From Pomphorhynchus laevis (Eukaryota > Acanthocephala > Palaeacanthocephala > Echinorhynchida > Pomphorhynchidae): DNA of 64,000 nucleotides. The notes under the pieces are model-generated. The model did no database searches. It saw only the letters and a program-made list of their open reading frames with translations, and had not been told where the DNA came from. The stretch covers positions 25,292 through 89,291 of the forward strand of contig WNNJ02001574.1 of the NCBI GenBank assembly GCA_012934845.2, in the 5' to 3' direction. The translations under genes and the position numbers were made by a program. Below are positions 23,230-35,486 of the stretch, in pieces (positions within the stretch are counted from its first letter, which is position 1; every line of letters begins with the position of its first letter).

Positions 23230-23660
23230 TTAAACGACGACGTGTATCTAGATTGTATTCAAGAACAGATGTATTGTCGAAATCAATCGTATCTTAAATT
23301 TTAACCTATGATTAAATGTTGCTGAAGAAACGTTGCCTCTTTTAAGGTTACCCTTGTGTTGTTTAAGTCTCTTTCGTAGTCCTTGTTTTGTTTGACCGAT
23401 GTAGACTTTGTTGTAATCTTTATAAGGGATGCGATACACTACTTCATTTTTGAATATATTGGTTTCGTTTTGAAAGAGGAAGTCAGAGAAGGTCGTTTTT
23501 TTGTGATAAATTATATTACGTTGCCCATCAGTCTTCAGCGAATAGATCAATCTGTTATTATACTCTTCTGAAATATAAGTGGTAGAAAATAAATTGCTGC
23601 ATATGTCTTTATTTTGTTTTCTTTGACTTTGTTCATCACTAATTCTTTTAGCCTTGAAAA
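23230..23660 (-). pseudogene. PLE-type GIY-YIG endonuclease fragment
   Basis: The minus strand encodes EVVYRIPYKDYNKVYIGQT followed by KQGLRKRLKQHKGNLKRG. This is the GIY-YIG nuclease signature as found at the C terminus of Penelope-like elements (family pattern VVYKIPCKDCDKVYIGQT...LKTRLKEH). Both paired Cys residues of the usual CKDC are Tyr here. The upstream stretch to about 23660 is weakly consistent with the RT-nuclease linker. No RT remains. The fragment lies just downstream of the hAT element and is not one of the other PLE copies of the window. Confidence 0.7.
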
Positions 23661-24825
23661 ACGCTTGAAAAAAAATAAATCATTATGAAACAACAACATA
23701 AAAATATACGGACGTTGCCAATAAAATGATAGAAGGATAAATGTTATATACCAGCATAATTAACATCATCAGGAGACAGTACACACTCAACACAAGTATC
23801 ATTAACATTACGGATCCTGTGTAGAATTACCATCCTGTACACAATTTTTCAATGATAGTATTATAACTAATAATCTATTAAATCCCAATCAAGGTTCTGC
23901 GCAACACTTTCCGTCCTGAAATAGACCTAAAATATTTAATAAAACCTCGACAGAACTAAATATGTTCCTTGTATTAAAAAGGAAGATCATTACTTTTGGC
24001 GTTTATTAGTTTTAATATTCGTATGTTGATATAAATTTGTAAACAACGTTGTGATCTCATGAATCTACCTTTTCTGACATTTCGAACTTTGTTCCGAGGC
24101 CTGCAGCGACCTATAAGGTTATCCCATCACCGAAAAAGGTTTTAGCGCATTCAGAGATGTTCCTACGTTATCTCCTAAATTTGCCGCTTTTTTAAAGAAA
24201 TTATAATAAACAAATAATTTTTTGATGGATCGCAGATCAAACCTTAGAGCGCTTTAATCCGCGCAGTTTTGGACAGCGTTTAGTTTAATAATGCGCATAC
24301 AACTCGCGCATATTGTTTACATCTGTTAATTCACATCGTGGTAACAATTCACTAAGTTCGGTAATTGACGGATCTATTTTTGACAACGATGGTGAAATTA
24401 CCAGTCTTCGCTTGCCATTTTTCGTACCACGCTTAGTATTATTTAAATGATTTAACTGATGTGTACGCATTGACTGATGATGTGTTTGAAGTACTTACTG
24501 TTGAGGATTGCGCTGGAACTTACAGACTTATAAGCATATGAAAAATGTAGCAGATACCAAATGTTATCATCTCTATAAGATATTTATTGCATCCCTTCAT
24601 AACAATCAATTATCGTCTGTTTGAAGGAATTCGATTGTAAGACCTGTATGTAAGACAAAAACTGATTATTAATGGGCAACTATATTCCGGTCAGTTTGAA
24701 TTGTATATTATCAAGTACATGATATATTAATTTGTAAACACAACAAAGGTTTTGAATATGTATCTGTTATGTGATAACCAACATGGATTTGGGAAAGTTT
24801 GTTCCAGTCTAACTGAACACTAACC
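23661..24825. other. no recognised gene
   Basis: A 61-codon minus frame at 24470-24285 has no family likeness. The rest is AT-rich without visible repeats. Confidence 0.35.
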
Positions 24826-24879
24826 GAACAGTTAGTGGGCCTCTAACTGTTCTCGCACGAAAACTTGTGGCGTCTGTGG

Positions 24880-25248
24880 TATTGCCTCTTGCCATAGCCT
24901 GGTATCTGGATATAAATGCGTGGATCCCCCCTTATGTTCTAATTGTGGTGGGAGCCATCCGGAATGGTCGCGTAAATGCACGCAGCTCAAAGAATAAAGA
25001 AACTCGTTCGCCAGACAGGTGAACGCTAAGAAAGTGAATCATATTCCGACATGGCCTCTAAAATGTCCGACAGTGACATCCTTCGTATCACCGATATTAA
25101 GATACAATCCGCCATCAAGAGGGTTGAGGATATGAAAGACGCCCTGGCTTTAGTCTTTTATACTTGTCTTGAAATACCGAAACAATTTGCAGTTCCAGAA
25201 CCGAAAAAAGAGGGGCCTCGACCCACGCCGTTCCCACATAAAAATTGA
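24880..25248 (+). pseudogene. LINE C ORF1 remnant with CCHC knuckle
   Basis: Translation near 24927-24990 gives CVDPPLCSNCGGSHPEW then SRKCTQLK: a C-x2-C-x3-H-x6-C zinc knuckle as found at the end of ORF1 of Jockey and I elements. An earlier CGVCG sits at about 24870. A separate frame at 25051-25248 continues in neutral, Lys-rich sequence. The frame is broken, so no complete ORF1 exists. Confidence 0.6.
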
Positions 25249-25405
25249 AAAAATGTTAAAGGGCAAAATAGGAGCCTCAATGGGAGATGAAGACATTGCT
25301 CGTGAGCAAGTGCTCGGCTAGGACAAATTTGGTGGCGGTAAGGGCAACTGTTTCGCTCCTAGCTCTGTCTAGGGATGAGGCAATCCACCCAGCTAACCTA
25401 ACACA

Positions 25406-25984
25406 ATGCAGAGTACTCGTGAGCCTTTTTCACTGAATATCCTTCAGTGGAATTCGGGAGGTGCTTCTGCCCTTAGACTTCTATCTGGTAGAGATGCAGA
25501 TGTTATAGTCCTTCAGGAGACGCGTTCTATCCGTCTCCCTCAGGGCATTACTCGATTCATCCCTAAACACATTTGTTCCCACTATACTCCGTACATAATC
25601 CCGCCTCACTTATCTTCATCTCAAGGTATTTTAACCCTGGTTAAATGCTCCTTAATATCATCCCTTCTACTCAACTATTCTTGTCCAGCCCTGTATTGTT
25701 TATTAGTTTCACTCTGTAAGAACGGTAAACGCCTCAGTCTAGCCAATGTCTACATCCGTCTAGGTGAGATTCACAAGAACCGTGACCTCCTGAATAGGAT
25801 TATAGATAGCGGTTATGGCATGGTACTTGGTGAGTTCAATAGCAGAACTGGTCGTTGGATTAATGCAGCACTCCGCAGAGCCAGGAACGGTTATCTTATT
25901 CACAAACCACTGCCCCCACCTTTCATTGCACATCAACGAATTCACTCATCAACCTATTACTGCCCCATTAAAGGTGATTGCTGA
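25406..25984 (+). pseudogene. LINE C ORF2 endonuclease part
   Basis: A 192-residue open frame with LNILQWNSGGASALRLL, VIVLQETRSIRLP, SLANVYIRLG and VLGEFNSRTGRW. These are the exonuclease-endonuclease-phosphatase blocks; the catalytic Glu of LQET is kept, while the usual GDFNAH reads GEFNSR. The frame then shifts into 25978-26301 and 26222-26470, which contain the linker between endonuclease and RT. Confidence 0.75.
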
Positions 25985-26651
25985 AACCCCACTGCACTGA
26001 GCAGTCGCGACAGCATCTGTCCACCTCTCATGACTTGAATCGTTGGCGGATAGAAGAGGATGTGCTGCTTCGAAGGAGATTCCACTTTGATCCTATCAGA
26101 GTGGCTTTCATTCAGGCAGCTATTCAACGCTTCCCCCGAATTAGTAATGAGAGTCTGACCGAATTTTATTCCTACCTCTCTTCGCAAGCTACCGCGATGC
26201 TTTCGACTACCTATAAAGGTCATGTTTACAGTGCTTGTTCCAACAAAACTCAAGACCTTAGCATACATACTCCGTCTTCCCAACCTCTCTGCTTCTGCTA
26301 GACGAGCTCTCTCGAAAGAATATTGGAGCTCTAGGTATAGGTTCCAACTAGTTAAGGATAGGGCAAGCATTGCTTCCCTTAATCCAGCCCAGTCTTCCTT
26401 CTGGAAGATATTTAAGAAGAAAAGTTTGTCTGTTGGAAGGATAAAGCATTGGGTTGGTTTGGTAAAATAGGTCTTGATAATGTTTTGGAGAAGTCACTAT
26501 CCCTGCATAATTATGGAGCCACTCAATCACCTCAACAAATCCTGCCTTGGGGATACTTTAGGAGTATCGATCTATCGGTCTCAGATATTCTTAACTCCTG
26601 GGGGCCGCTTTCAGGCACCTTCAAATCCGATGCTCCACTCTCTTCTCGTGT

Positions 26652-27400
26652 ATGTCAGCTTTTGACAGCCGAACAAAGAAGAGAAGTAACATTAGTACAG
26701 GTGTTTTTATTCCAAAGAAAAATCCGATCTCTTGTCCTAAAGACCTGCGGCCCATTTTGATTCAAAATTCCCTCGTGCCGATTTACGAGAAAGCGCTTGC
26801 CCGTAAAATCCGCAATCATTTAAGTAGGCGAAATTTAATCCCGGCAGGTTTTCATAGGTTCGTCAAAAGTCGCTCGGTCCATTCAGCTATATGTGAAGTG
26901 CATCAGTTCTGTCCGAAGAATATTCATCAACTTGCTGTGGCTGTTTTCATTGACTTTTCTGCTGCATTTGACCGCATCTCCATTCCATTTGTTATCTCTT
27001 CTCTCAGGTCCCTTGGGTTGCCTGCGAGAATTGTGAACAGGGTGGAGATACTGCTGTACATCAAGCGTTTCTTTTATGAAGATGACCCTGATGCGCGTCA
27101 GTGTTACCCTATTACAGATGTGCCCTAAGGATCACCTCTTTCTCCTATCCTGTTTATTACTGCTTCTATTTAACTCTTTAAAATATTTAAACGCGAGAAA
27201 ACGTATAGTGGTATACGCTGATGATAGCACAGCTTTGTTCTCTGGACGTAAGTGCAAAGACGCAGTCTCAGACATCAACCGATTCTTTTTAAGATTAAAA
27301 GACCATTTAACCCAGTTCAATCTTATTTTAAAATCCACCAAATCGCAGGTGATGGTCTTTCATGGCGCCCCTGCAACTAATCAAAAACTTAAGAGATGAG
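26652..27400 (+). pseudogene. LINE C ORF2 reverse transcriptase part
   Basis: Frame 26652-27128 holds VFIPKKNPISCPKDLRPI, FHRFVKSRSVHSAI and AVFIDFSAAFDRISI; frame 27076-27399 holds RIVVYADDSTALFSGR, with the YADD catalytic motif at about 27211. The two frames together cover RT blocks 1-5 but cannot be read in one frame. Downstream, 27593-27830 is a degenerate version of the C-terminal region that stays open in the palindrome arms (46061-46366). Confidence 0.75.
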
Positions 27401-27960
27401 CACTTTCTGCCCTCTCCTCTATTTTGACTAATCAACCCCTCCCTGTCTTCACGAGTCGAGTAAACTACCTAGGTTCTCCGTTATGGTGAACTGGCCGGCG
27501 GAAGCTGACCTGGATAGACTTAAACGTATCCTGAAGAGAGCTAGGTGGGCCCTGAAACGGGCCCGACATCTGTCATTGAAAGGGAAAACCCAGGTGCGCA
27601 TTGGGGCACTTGGGCTATCTCGGGATTAGTCTGCTTTTCTAGAGGACGTCCCGCTGAGCAAAGGCTAAGGCTTCTCAAGCTCTTCGTCTCTCGTTTACCC
27701 ATCATAGTTCGCCTCGATTGAACTCTAGAGGGGGTGATGGTGAAATACCCCGGGTGGTTTAGTCAGAAGGCGGCTTGTTGGATTGGCTGGAGGGCTCAGA
27801 TCCCACCGAACCTGAGGGCATAAGTTGGATGACTAAACAGAACGAAATACGAAGAATATCTGACACATCTGTTTTTTTTTCTTTTTCTTTTTAATAACAC
27901 ATATCCCCATGTACTAATTTTGTTTAAGAAAATCTTTATTTATTTACATCAGAAGTGATC

Positions 27961-28275
27961 AGACCATATTAGTTAAACATATACTATTTTTGCATAGAGT
28001 TGGTGCTCTATTTAGTATAAGCGAAAAACGATCTAGGTCAGAACAACATCTTGATGTTAAGTGTTTCTCGAAAAAAATCTTTTGCGAAGCTTAAGTAATG
28101 TGACCTGATTCCTCATAGTTCGATATTTACAATAAGTATCCATCCTATTTAAAGTTATTGAATGATATATGACATTTCTTAATTGCAATCAATAATTCAT
28201 GATTGAACCAAGGTCCAGTAATCATGATCGAACAGAGGTCCATTAATGAACAGAATAATGCGGAGAATCTTGCGA
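27961..28275. other. no supported gene
   Basis: Short AT-rich spacer between LINE C and the next LINE fragments. Confidence 0.4.
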
Positions 28276-28513
28276 AATATTCTACATGATGTGTTAACAG
28301 AAGCGTGTTTTAGATATCGAGAAAATCAAGGGTGACTCTATCACTATCACTACAGGAAGATGTGTTACAGTCGACGCCAAACATTTTGAAGTCACCAAAC
28401 ACGATAACTCTTCCAGATGAAGTAAATTTAGTCAACTGACATGCAATTGAAAATGTAGATGAACGCGGCGACTGATATATTATACCAATATTAACTTTGA
28501 AAGGAGTTCCCAT
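28276..28513 (-). pseudogene. LINE endonuclease fragment
   Basis: The minus strand reads VNIGIIYQSPRSSTF, then GRVIVFGDFKMFGVDC and DSDRVTLDFLDI, comparable to IIGLVYRAP...VIIGDLNMPDVEW of LINE B. This is the central part of an endonuclease domain only. It meets LINE D (opposite strand) at about 28500. Confidence 0.6.
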
Positions 28514-30205
28514 CTTACACCATAAGTGTTATTACCACTCACTGCGTGATCGTCATCTAGCAAGACATTACTACTTATATTTTATTCCCCTCCTTAAGAA
28601 ACAATCTCTCGACCCCTCACTTCCTTCTAGCTATCGCCCCATTTCACTCATTCATACTCTTTTTAAGCTCTTAGAGAGCCTTATCTTAATACAGATCAAC
28701 GTTTATCTCTATTTATCCAATCTGTACCCTTCTTTCCAATCCGCTTTCCGCTCTAATCACTTCACAGAAATCGCCTGCATGAAAGTTTACAACGACCTAC
28801 TCATTTCTCATGACAATGCTTCATAAAGTGTTCACATTTCCCTCGAGACGACGAGGGAGATGAGACGACGAGAGAGATGAGACGACGAGCGAGATGATAC
28901 GACGAGGGAGATGATACGACGAGGGAGATGATACGACGAGGGAGATGATACGACGAGGGAGATGATACGACGAGGGAGATGATACGACGAGGGAGATGAT
29001 ACGACGAGGGAGATGATACGACGAGGGAGATGATACGACGAGCGAGATGATACGACGAGCGAGATGATACGACGAGCGAGATGAGACGACGAGCGAGATG
29101 AGACGACGAGGGAGATGAGACGACGATGGAGATTGTTCTCATCACCATCGTCGACCACTCCATCCTCCTTTCTCGCCTTCGTTATGATTACGGTTTTTTC
29201 CTCCTCCGTAGCATGGATTACCTCATATCTATCCGACCGTTCTTTTCGGGTCTGTTCAATCTCATCATCCTCTCTTCCCATCCCTATTTTTTTGCGGGGT
29301 ACCACAAGGTTTATTCTTAGCTCCCCTGCTTTTCTTCTACTCGGCGATCTCTTTCCGTTTATCAAACCTTACTCCTTTAACGTCATGTAATACACCGATG
29401 ACATTCTCATATATGCTCATGCACCTGCCCATCGCATACACGATATCGCAATTTCTACATCCAATTGCCCGTATTCTATCTACAAACGTCTTTCCTATCT
29501 TCATGTGGTTCTAAACCCAGACAAGTCCAAAATAATGTGGATCCTCCCCCGTCAGCCTAACAAATCTCCTCCTCCTTTATCTTTTGCTTCATCAATTATC
29601 CCCATAGTCCACAATCTCACTTTCTTATGATTCCATTTGGATGATCACTTTTCTCTTAAACCCTTCGTCCGTGACAAGATCCGCTCATTTAACTTAATTT
29701 TCCGTGACATCCGCCGTATCCCTGTCTTATCGACTTCCGTTCCTGTATGTCTCTTCTTTCATCCCTTCTTTAACCTGAAATCGATTACTTCCTCAGCCTT
29801 TTCGCTAATTCTCCAAAATCCATCATCCTACTCCTACAACGCATCATCAACTCAGCTGTTCGAGTGCTCCTACGTCTCCGTCGCTTCGACCACACATCCA
29901 CATATCTTGCCTAACTCTCCTGACCGACCATCCAAATCCGTATACAACTCCGCCTTCTTCCCGTAACTTTTCGGCTCATCGCTGTCGGCTTCCCATCATT
30001 CATCAACCTCCCTTTCTTTGACGACACTTGTCCCACCTCTCTATCACTGCGTATCCGTTATTCCATCTTACTTCACGTTCCCAATTACTATAACAACTAC
30101 GGTCTCCGATCATTCCTCGTCGCCACCCCACTCGACTGAAATCAGCTCCCTCCTTTTTTACATTCAAATACCGCCTCCGTACCCACGTTTTCGACCCATG
30201 ATTTA
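28497..30205 (+). pseudogene. LINE D, decayed CR1/L2-like ORF2
   Basis: RT blocks follow in order on the + strand: PLLKKQSLDPSLPSSYRPIS and FQSAFRSNHFTEIA (28497-28826), TVDHSILLSRLRYDYG and SYLSDRSFRV after the minisatellite (29140-29250), GVPQGLFLAPLLFFYS (about 29296), YTDDILIYAHAPAH (about 29390), VLNPDKSKIMW (about 29510). The C-terminal part shows RVLLRLRRFDHTSTYLA (about 29855) and GLRSFLVATPL then NQLPPFF (about 30100), which are typical of L2/CR1-type ORF2 ends. Several frames are needed, so it is a relic. The segment that should contain the LLDLSAAFD block is replaced by the 17-bp tandem repeat. The region is clearly less AT-rich than its neighbours. Confidence 0.75.
28845..29134 (+). 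repeat. 17 x 17-bp minisatellite inside LINE D RT
   Basis: The unit gatacgacgagggagat repeats about 17 times over 290 bp with only a few variants (gag/gat, ggg/gcg/aga). Because 17 is not a multiple of three, each minus-strand frame cycles through the same three phases, and the array is open in all frames on that strand, giving the artificial repeat peptide SSPSSYHLPRRIISLVV. It sits between the NHFTE and TVDH blocks of the RT. Confidence 0.9.
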
Positions 30206-30299
30206 GACTTTTTTTTCGTGGTCATGTAAGCGTGCGCCGGCACGCATTTGCCACGTAAAAATAAATCGTTTTTATATGAGACTTCACATTTAACGTAAT

Positions 30300-31130
30300 A
30301 TCTTATTCATGTATAAATGATCGTTTACATGGATAGACAGAAAACCATCGATACTGATTTCATAGTTAGCGATATCAGACGCACGCTGTTTCGGTAAATA
30401 CAACGGCATCAGGAAGTTCACACCTGATAAGTGATTGGATTTCATCGATTTTTTTCATGATACTGCGAGTATCAGGATACATAACATTTAATATATAAAT
30501 AACATTTAATGTATTTAATGCGATTACATGTGATAAGGCTTTATTATTACCGGAGAATACTAGCCTACGAAAATCATCCACATATGTTTGTATGCAATTT
30601 ACAATCTGCAAAGAAGTATGATGAACAATGCGAACGGTTTGAACACATAGGTTTACGATTCCTCTATCTTTTATAAATCCCTGTGTATTGATAAACGCCG
30701 CAGCACTACCCGAAAAATTCGAGATTGTTAAATTAACTTTATCAGATTCTCGACGAACTTCCAGCTTTCGTTAGCAGAGGCACGGCGTTCTCTGTCGTCC
30801 CAATCTAGGTCCAGAAGGATGGGATGGAGCTCCCGTTAAGTCGATAAGAGTTAATCCGTATTAACGCAACGATGTCAGCTGTATTAAATGCAACCTAACA
30901 ACTTGAGTTTATTGTTCTTATTAGCACGACCAACACGAAAGGATGTGATGATACGCATACTATTCAGAATGTCAGTGAAGAATTCGATTTGAATGTTTAA
31001 TGTTCAATCAAGGTCATTTCACTCGGTAGTGGGCATATAAATAACACTGGCTGTTCGAGATGATCAAAACGTGAAATGTTCGATGCAGTTTCTACGACAC
31101 TCAACTTTAGTTTTTTTACACACTTGTGTT
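30300..31130 (-). pseudogene. LINE A/B-type fragment (ORF1 end and endonuclease start)
   Basis: The minus strand shows ORF1-like pieces first: VLFICPLPSE near 31060, SFRVGRANKNNKLKLLG near 30935, DLDWDDRERR near 30790; these follow the same order as LINE A ORF1 (CILFANLSES, LFRLGRR) and LINE B ORF1 (RDTLSNRPRLLK, DLDALQREK). Then the start of ORF2 appears at 30611-30375: DTRSIMKKIDEIQSLIRCE and VVFTETACV. Homology fades near 30300. All frames are broken. This is a third member of the A/B family. Confidence 0.65.
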
Positions 31131-32435
31131 TCTTTACAACAGCTTGATTGTACAACATCATCTAAGAATTGCTCATGATTTGAGGGTTCTCGACTACTAC
31201 ATTAATTTTCGATAGCATGAAAAGTATCAGATGATATTATTACCAATTGTGCCCTCTTTTTCTAAGCCAAAATGAGTATTCGTTGAAACAATTATTTTCA
31301 AACAGAAAGTCTTTAACTTTCTTGGCAAGTACCTCTGGTAGACTTAGTAACGAATTCGAAATAGTTTTCGGTCTTATATCTTCCGATGAAGTAGCTATGC
31401 TTTAGGAATATAAATTATATTCGCCTGATCAATCTACTATCACTAATCTGTCTTTGTGAAAGGGAGATGAGAAATAGCATCTGCCTTTGTTAGAAAAAAC
31501 ACCGCTTGTCGAGATCAAACTCTCAATATAACATTCACCTTGTAAATTAAATATCCTATTTGACGAAAGGTTAGTGTTTTGCTACAATCGATTCCATGAT
31601 TTTCTGCAAGCTATCTTATGTAATCCATTAGGTTACTCAATTCTTCCAATAATATCGGATTTAAAGCTTAATATAGTCTCGCAATCGTTTAAAATATTTT
31701 ACGCTTTTGTAAATTCATTCCTTTTATAATCCAATTAAATGGTTTATGCTGTTATAAAACAACGCCTCTGTCGAAACAGCTCACCGTTGAACGTATTTTA
31801 ACTCTCCTTCCTTGTCATTAAAATCATCGATTATGTAGGAAAGTTTCAAGATTTAGGATGTTTTTTAATTCATATTTGATCTCTCTTTTCCTTGTCCATG
31901 CGGAGGTTTTAACAAATGTTCGCGATAATGCAACGACGATGATCTAGTACTGAAAAGACAAGGCTAAACCCCACTTTTCGTATGTTTGCTATCGACCTAC
32001 AAGCAGGTAATTTATGGATGAGTAAAGCAATGTCTATTTCGTCATGCAGTTTTGCTTTGCAGATCATGCGTGCCTAGAAAAGTAACTGATGTTTTCGATA
32101 TTACCACTGGCGTTTTGTAAAACTATAATTTGATCTAAGTACGGAGAGTTTAATTCATGCAAATTAGAAACTGAAACCTGATTTCAACTTGAAATTAAGA
32201 TATAATTGATGCTCATTTATATTTTATTCTTATTAAAGGTACAAATTGCTTTCTTTATTTCCTTTTTTATCAAGAAATTAATTCATTATCTTTTTATTTT
32301 CTTGAACCGAATCCATCGCTACATTTAATTCTTTGAACGTTTGCATTCTGTGATTGTTTGTGTAGCCTGATGAAGTAACATTTTACTAACATACTTTTGG
32401 TACTGTCAATATTATTATTAATGTTTCAACAGCAC
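31131..32435. other. no supported gene
   Basis: No convincing frame. It may include further 5' sequence of the preceding LINE fragment up to about 31260, but I could not align it. Confidence 0.35.
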
Positions 32436-32495
32436 ATAAAAGCATGGCTTAATTGGCTGGTTCACTGCAGAAAAAAAGAAAATATAATAAAAGTA

Positions 32496-35486
32496 TCACA
32501 AATACGGAAAAGCAGCTTTCCCCATGGCATTCTCCATCCGTAATTTCTTTTTGAATTCGTTGATATTGCTACTGCACACTGTTGACTCTCCAAGCCTATT
32601 CCACAGAGATACAACTCGCCGATCAAATTGGACAGCTCGTGATTTTCTTATCCTTTCACGTCGCAGGGTTAAACCATGGCCTCGGAGGATATTGGATGAG
32701 CGCAAATGAAAACAATCTCGAAGTGGATGATCCAAATCATTAAGAATTTGCCAGACCATACTCATATCGATGTACCGGCGGGTCCACGTGACAGTCTCAA
32801 GTCTAAGTGCTTTTAATCGATCAGGGTACGACAAAAATTTCAGTTGCGGTGCTAGCTTGGTAGCTCTATGAAGTACCCTCTCTGAACTAATATGTTCTTT
32901 TGAATTTTGGGGATACACACACGGCGCAGCATATAGAAGACGGCTCAACACATGAGCAAAGATTAGCGGACGTAGGGCAAATTGATTAAGTGCAATGAAA
33001 GTGCGTCAAAGTTGACCGATTATCCCCAACGCATTTGAACAAGCATGTTCAGTATGTGTGACGGTACTCAAATCACTGTTTATCCACACTTTCAAGTCCT
33101 TATATTTGTTCACTCGTTCTATATCACTGCTTTGAAAGCTATAATTAACTAAAGATTGAGCATTTCCGCCACGAACACGTAAATGTTTGCATTTTGATAT
33201 ATTTACAATCAACCTATTGAGCAGAGCCCAATTTTCGACTTCATCGATATCCCGTTGCAGTTTGACTATATCATTGGGTGAACGAATTGCCCGCCAGATT
33301 TTCAAATCGTCTGCATATAAAAGCATCCGAGAATCAATAAATTCCGGGATATCGTTGATGTAGACACTAAATAACAATGGACCCAATACTGAACCTTGAG
33401 GCACCCCTATATTACATGGCCGCGAAGAAGAGTAAAAATTATCTACATGCACACAATAACTACGATTGCTTAAAAACGATTCAATCCATCTAACAAGCAA
33501 GAATGGAATGCCACTTTTCTCTAGTTTATTTAGGAGGAGTCTATGGTCTACTCTGTCAAATGCCTTAGAGAAATCGAAGAATATGATGTCAGTAGCAATT
33601 GATACGGCTTTATTAGCTGACCAATCAAGATGGGCAGCGAGTAGATTAGTAACTGTCGAATAACCCTTACGGAAACCATGTTGCTCAGAAGCTATTACAT
33701 TATTCTCACTATAAAACTTGACCATATAACCATGTATAATTCGCTCTAACATTCTACAACATAAGCAAGTAATACTTACTGGTCTATAATTGTCTACTGA
33801 AGATCTATCACCCTTTTTGAAGATGGGGTGAATGATCGATTGTTTCCACTCTTTTGGAAGATTCGTATCAATAATAGATTGTCGAAATATGTTACAAAGT
33901 GGTGTATATATTGAGTCTGCTATTCGACGAAGATATATCGAAGGTAACAAATCAGCACCTTTGGAGTTTGTCTCTTTAAGACGATGCAGTTCAGCTAAAA
34001 CTTTCTCGGGAGTTATCAAATTAGCTATGTCTAAACTAGGATATGAAACACTAGCACCTCTTATCGTTTCACTGTTCTGGATAGGTTCAGAATACTCGTT
34101 TGTAGTCTCTTTGTACAAGTAAAAATGCCTTGAGAACATCTCAGCAAGGTCGTCTTCAATAACGCTATCAAAATATTGGCCAATTGTTTTATTAGCGTTC
34201 CTACTACTATTCACATATAGAAAGAGAGCTTTGGGATCATGTCTACAACTATGAGCTAGACCATTTTCAAATAAATAGCGCTTATGTCGCTTTAAAGAAT
34301 TGAAGAAATTTCTCGCCTGCTTATAAACACCATATTCACAAAACCCACCCTTAAAGCATTTGAAACTGAAGTCACGAGCCTTCATCGCAGTAGCCAGCTC
34401 AGTATCAAACCAACGAGCGCTTTTCCGACTAGTCTTAGACTTCAAAGGTGAGAATTTTACCATTAGAGAATAAAGCGTCACGCGAAAATGATCCCAGGCC
34501 TCGTCAACTCCGACAACAGCCGGATCAGGCCAACTTACTCTATGCAGCTTTGATGTAATAGCATCATAGTTCGCCCGAAAAACATTAATCTGACGTTTGT
34601 ACCGAGCATGATGAAACACCCTCATTTGTAAATTTAGCAAAACTTTAACTACACAGTGATCAGACAAACCAACAGGAGAATCATATTGGATACTACTGAT
34701 TAATTGACTGTTTGTCGATAGGCAAAGATCAAGAAGGGAAGAACTACAACTTGAAAAGCGAGTATGTAAATCAACAAATTGAGCAAGACCACAATAAGCA
34801 AAACACTCCATAAGGTCACAAGATTCACTATCACAAGTAGGAAGAACCGTATTCGAAGTCCATTCAACATCTGGCATATTCAGATCCCCAATTATCACAG
34901 TATCACAATCTCCTCGCGTATACAACTCTATCTCTTCGATGAGTTTCTTAGATATTGCCTTAGGAGCACGATACACAAGACCCAGTATGATGGGTGAGCT
35001 GTTATCAAACTTCACCTGACACCACAAACTCTCAACTCTATCAATAGACGACTTACTCAAAACGCGCACCTTAACTTCGTCTCTCATAAAGAGAGCTACG
35101 CCACCACCCCTACCCCCTATCCGATCACTACGGAACAAAGAATAGCCTGGGATGGATACCTCAGCATCGGATACATCACAATTAAGCCAAGATTCTGTAA
35201 TACCAACTATAATTGGATTAACAGACTCGATCCTAAACTTTAGCTCATCGACTTTCTGTAACAAGCTCCGAACATTACAATAAAATATACTATGACTTTT
35301 ATTCACACCAGTGCGAGTAATAATATCATCTCTAGCAATCTGACACACTTCAGATCCCAAATCAGCTAGGCACTTATATGCTGTAAGACCTTGCCAAAAC
35401 CCTCCACATTCATGAGAGGCGATACATCTAATGGGGACCAACTGATTCGAATGCGTCGCCTCACTACTTGAAAATTTTGCACACAT
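32496..35486 (-). CDS. LINE B ORF2: endonuclease-RT with one in-frame stop
   Basis: From ATG at 35486 the frame is open for 826 codons, stops at TGA (33008-33006), and continues in the same frame to 32496, about 997 codons in total. Endonuclease blocks: HSIFYCNVRSLLQKVDELK, GITESWLNCDV, GGRGGGVALFM, VIIGDLNMPDVEW, LSDHCVVKV. RT blocks: SSVDNYRPVSITC, QHGFRKGYSTVTNLL, IIFFDFSKAFDRVDH, NIGVPQGSVLGPLLF, LLYADDLKIW (near 33310). The C terminus ends with VVSLWNRLGES. The stop lies in the IIGQL-x-RTF stretch; an Arg CGA to TGA change by CpG decay would explain it. The copy is young but probably inactive through this one lesion. Confidence 0.85.

Larger units (their letters stand above)
24830..27960 (+). 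mobile_element. LINE C, decayed Jockey/I-like retrotransposon
   Basis: In order along the + strand: an ORF1 zinc knuckle (24920-25000), endonuclease (25406-25984), RT (26652-27400) and a conserved C-terminal region (27590-27830). The 3' end has aagaaaatctttatttattt near 27927-27947, shared with the LINE C tails in both palindrome arms (40575-40934 and 46137-46495). Numerous frame changes and stops show that it is dead. Single-knuckle ORF1 plus an ORF2 that begins LNILQWNSGG points to the Jockey/I group; this assignment is an inference. Confidence 0.75.

Noticed and set aside
24285-24470. 61-codon minus ORF with basic N-terminal stretch.
   Set aside because: No family, no splice context and no copy elsewhere in the window.
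25760-26530. Minus-strand frames antisense to LINE C ORF2.
   Set aside because: They lie opposite the real endonuclease and RT linker and have no domain likeness.
28801-29365. Two long minus-strand ORFs of 120 and 177 codons.
   Set aside because: Both are products of the 17-bp minisatellite read in different frames; the tail of one runs antisense to LINE D RT.
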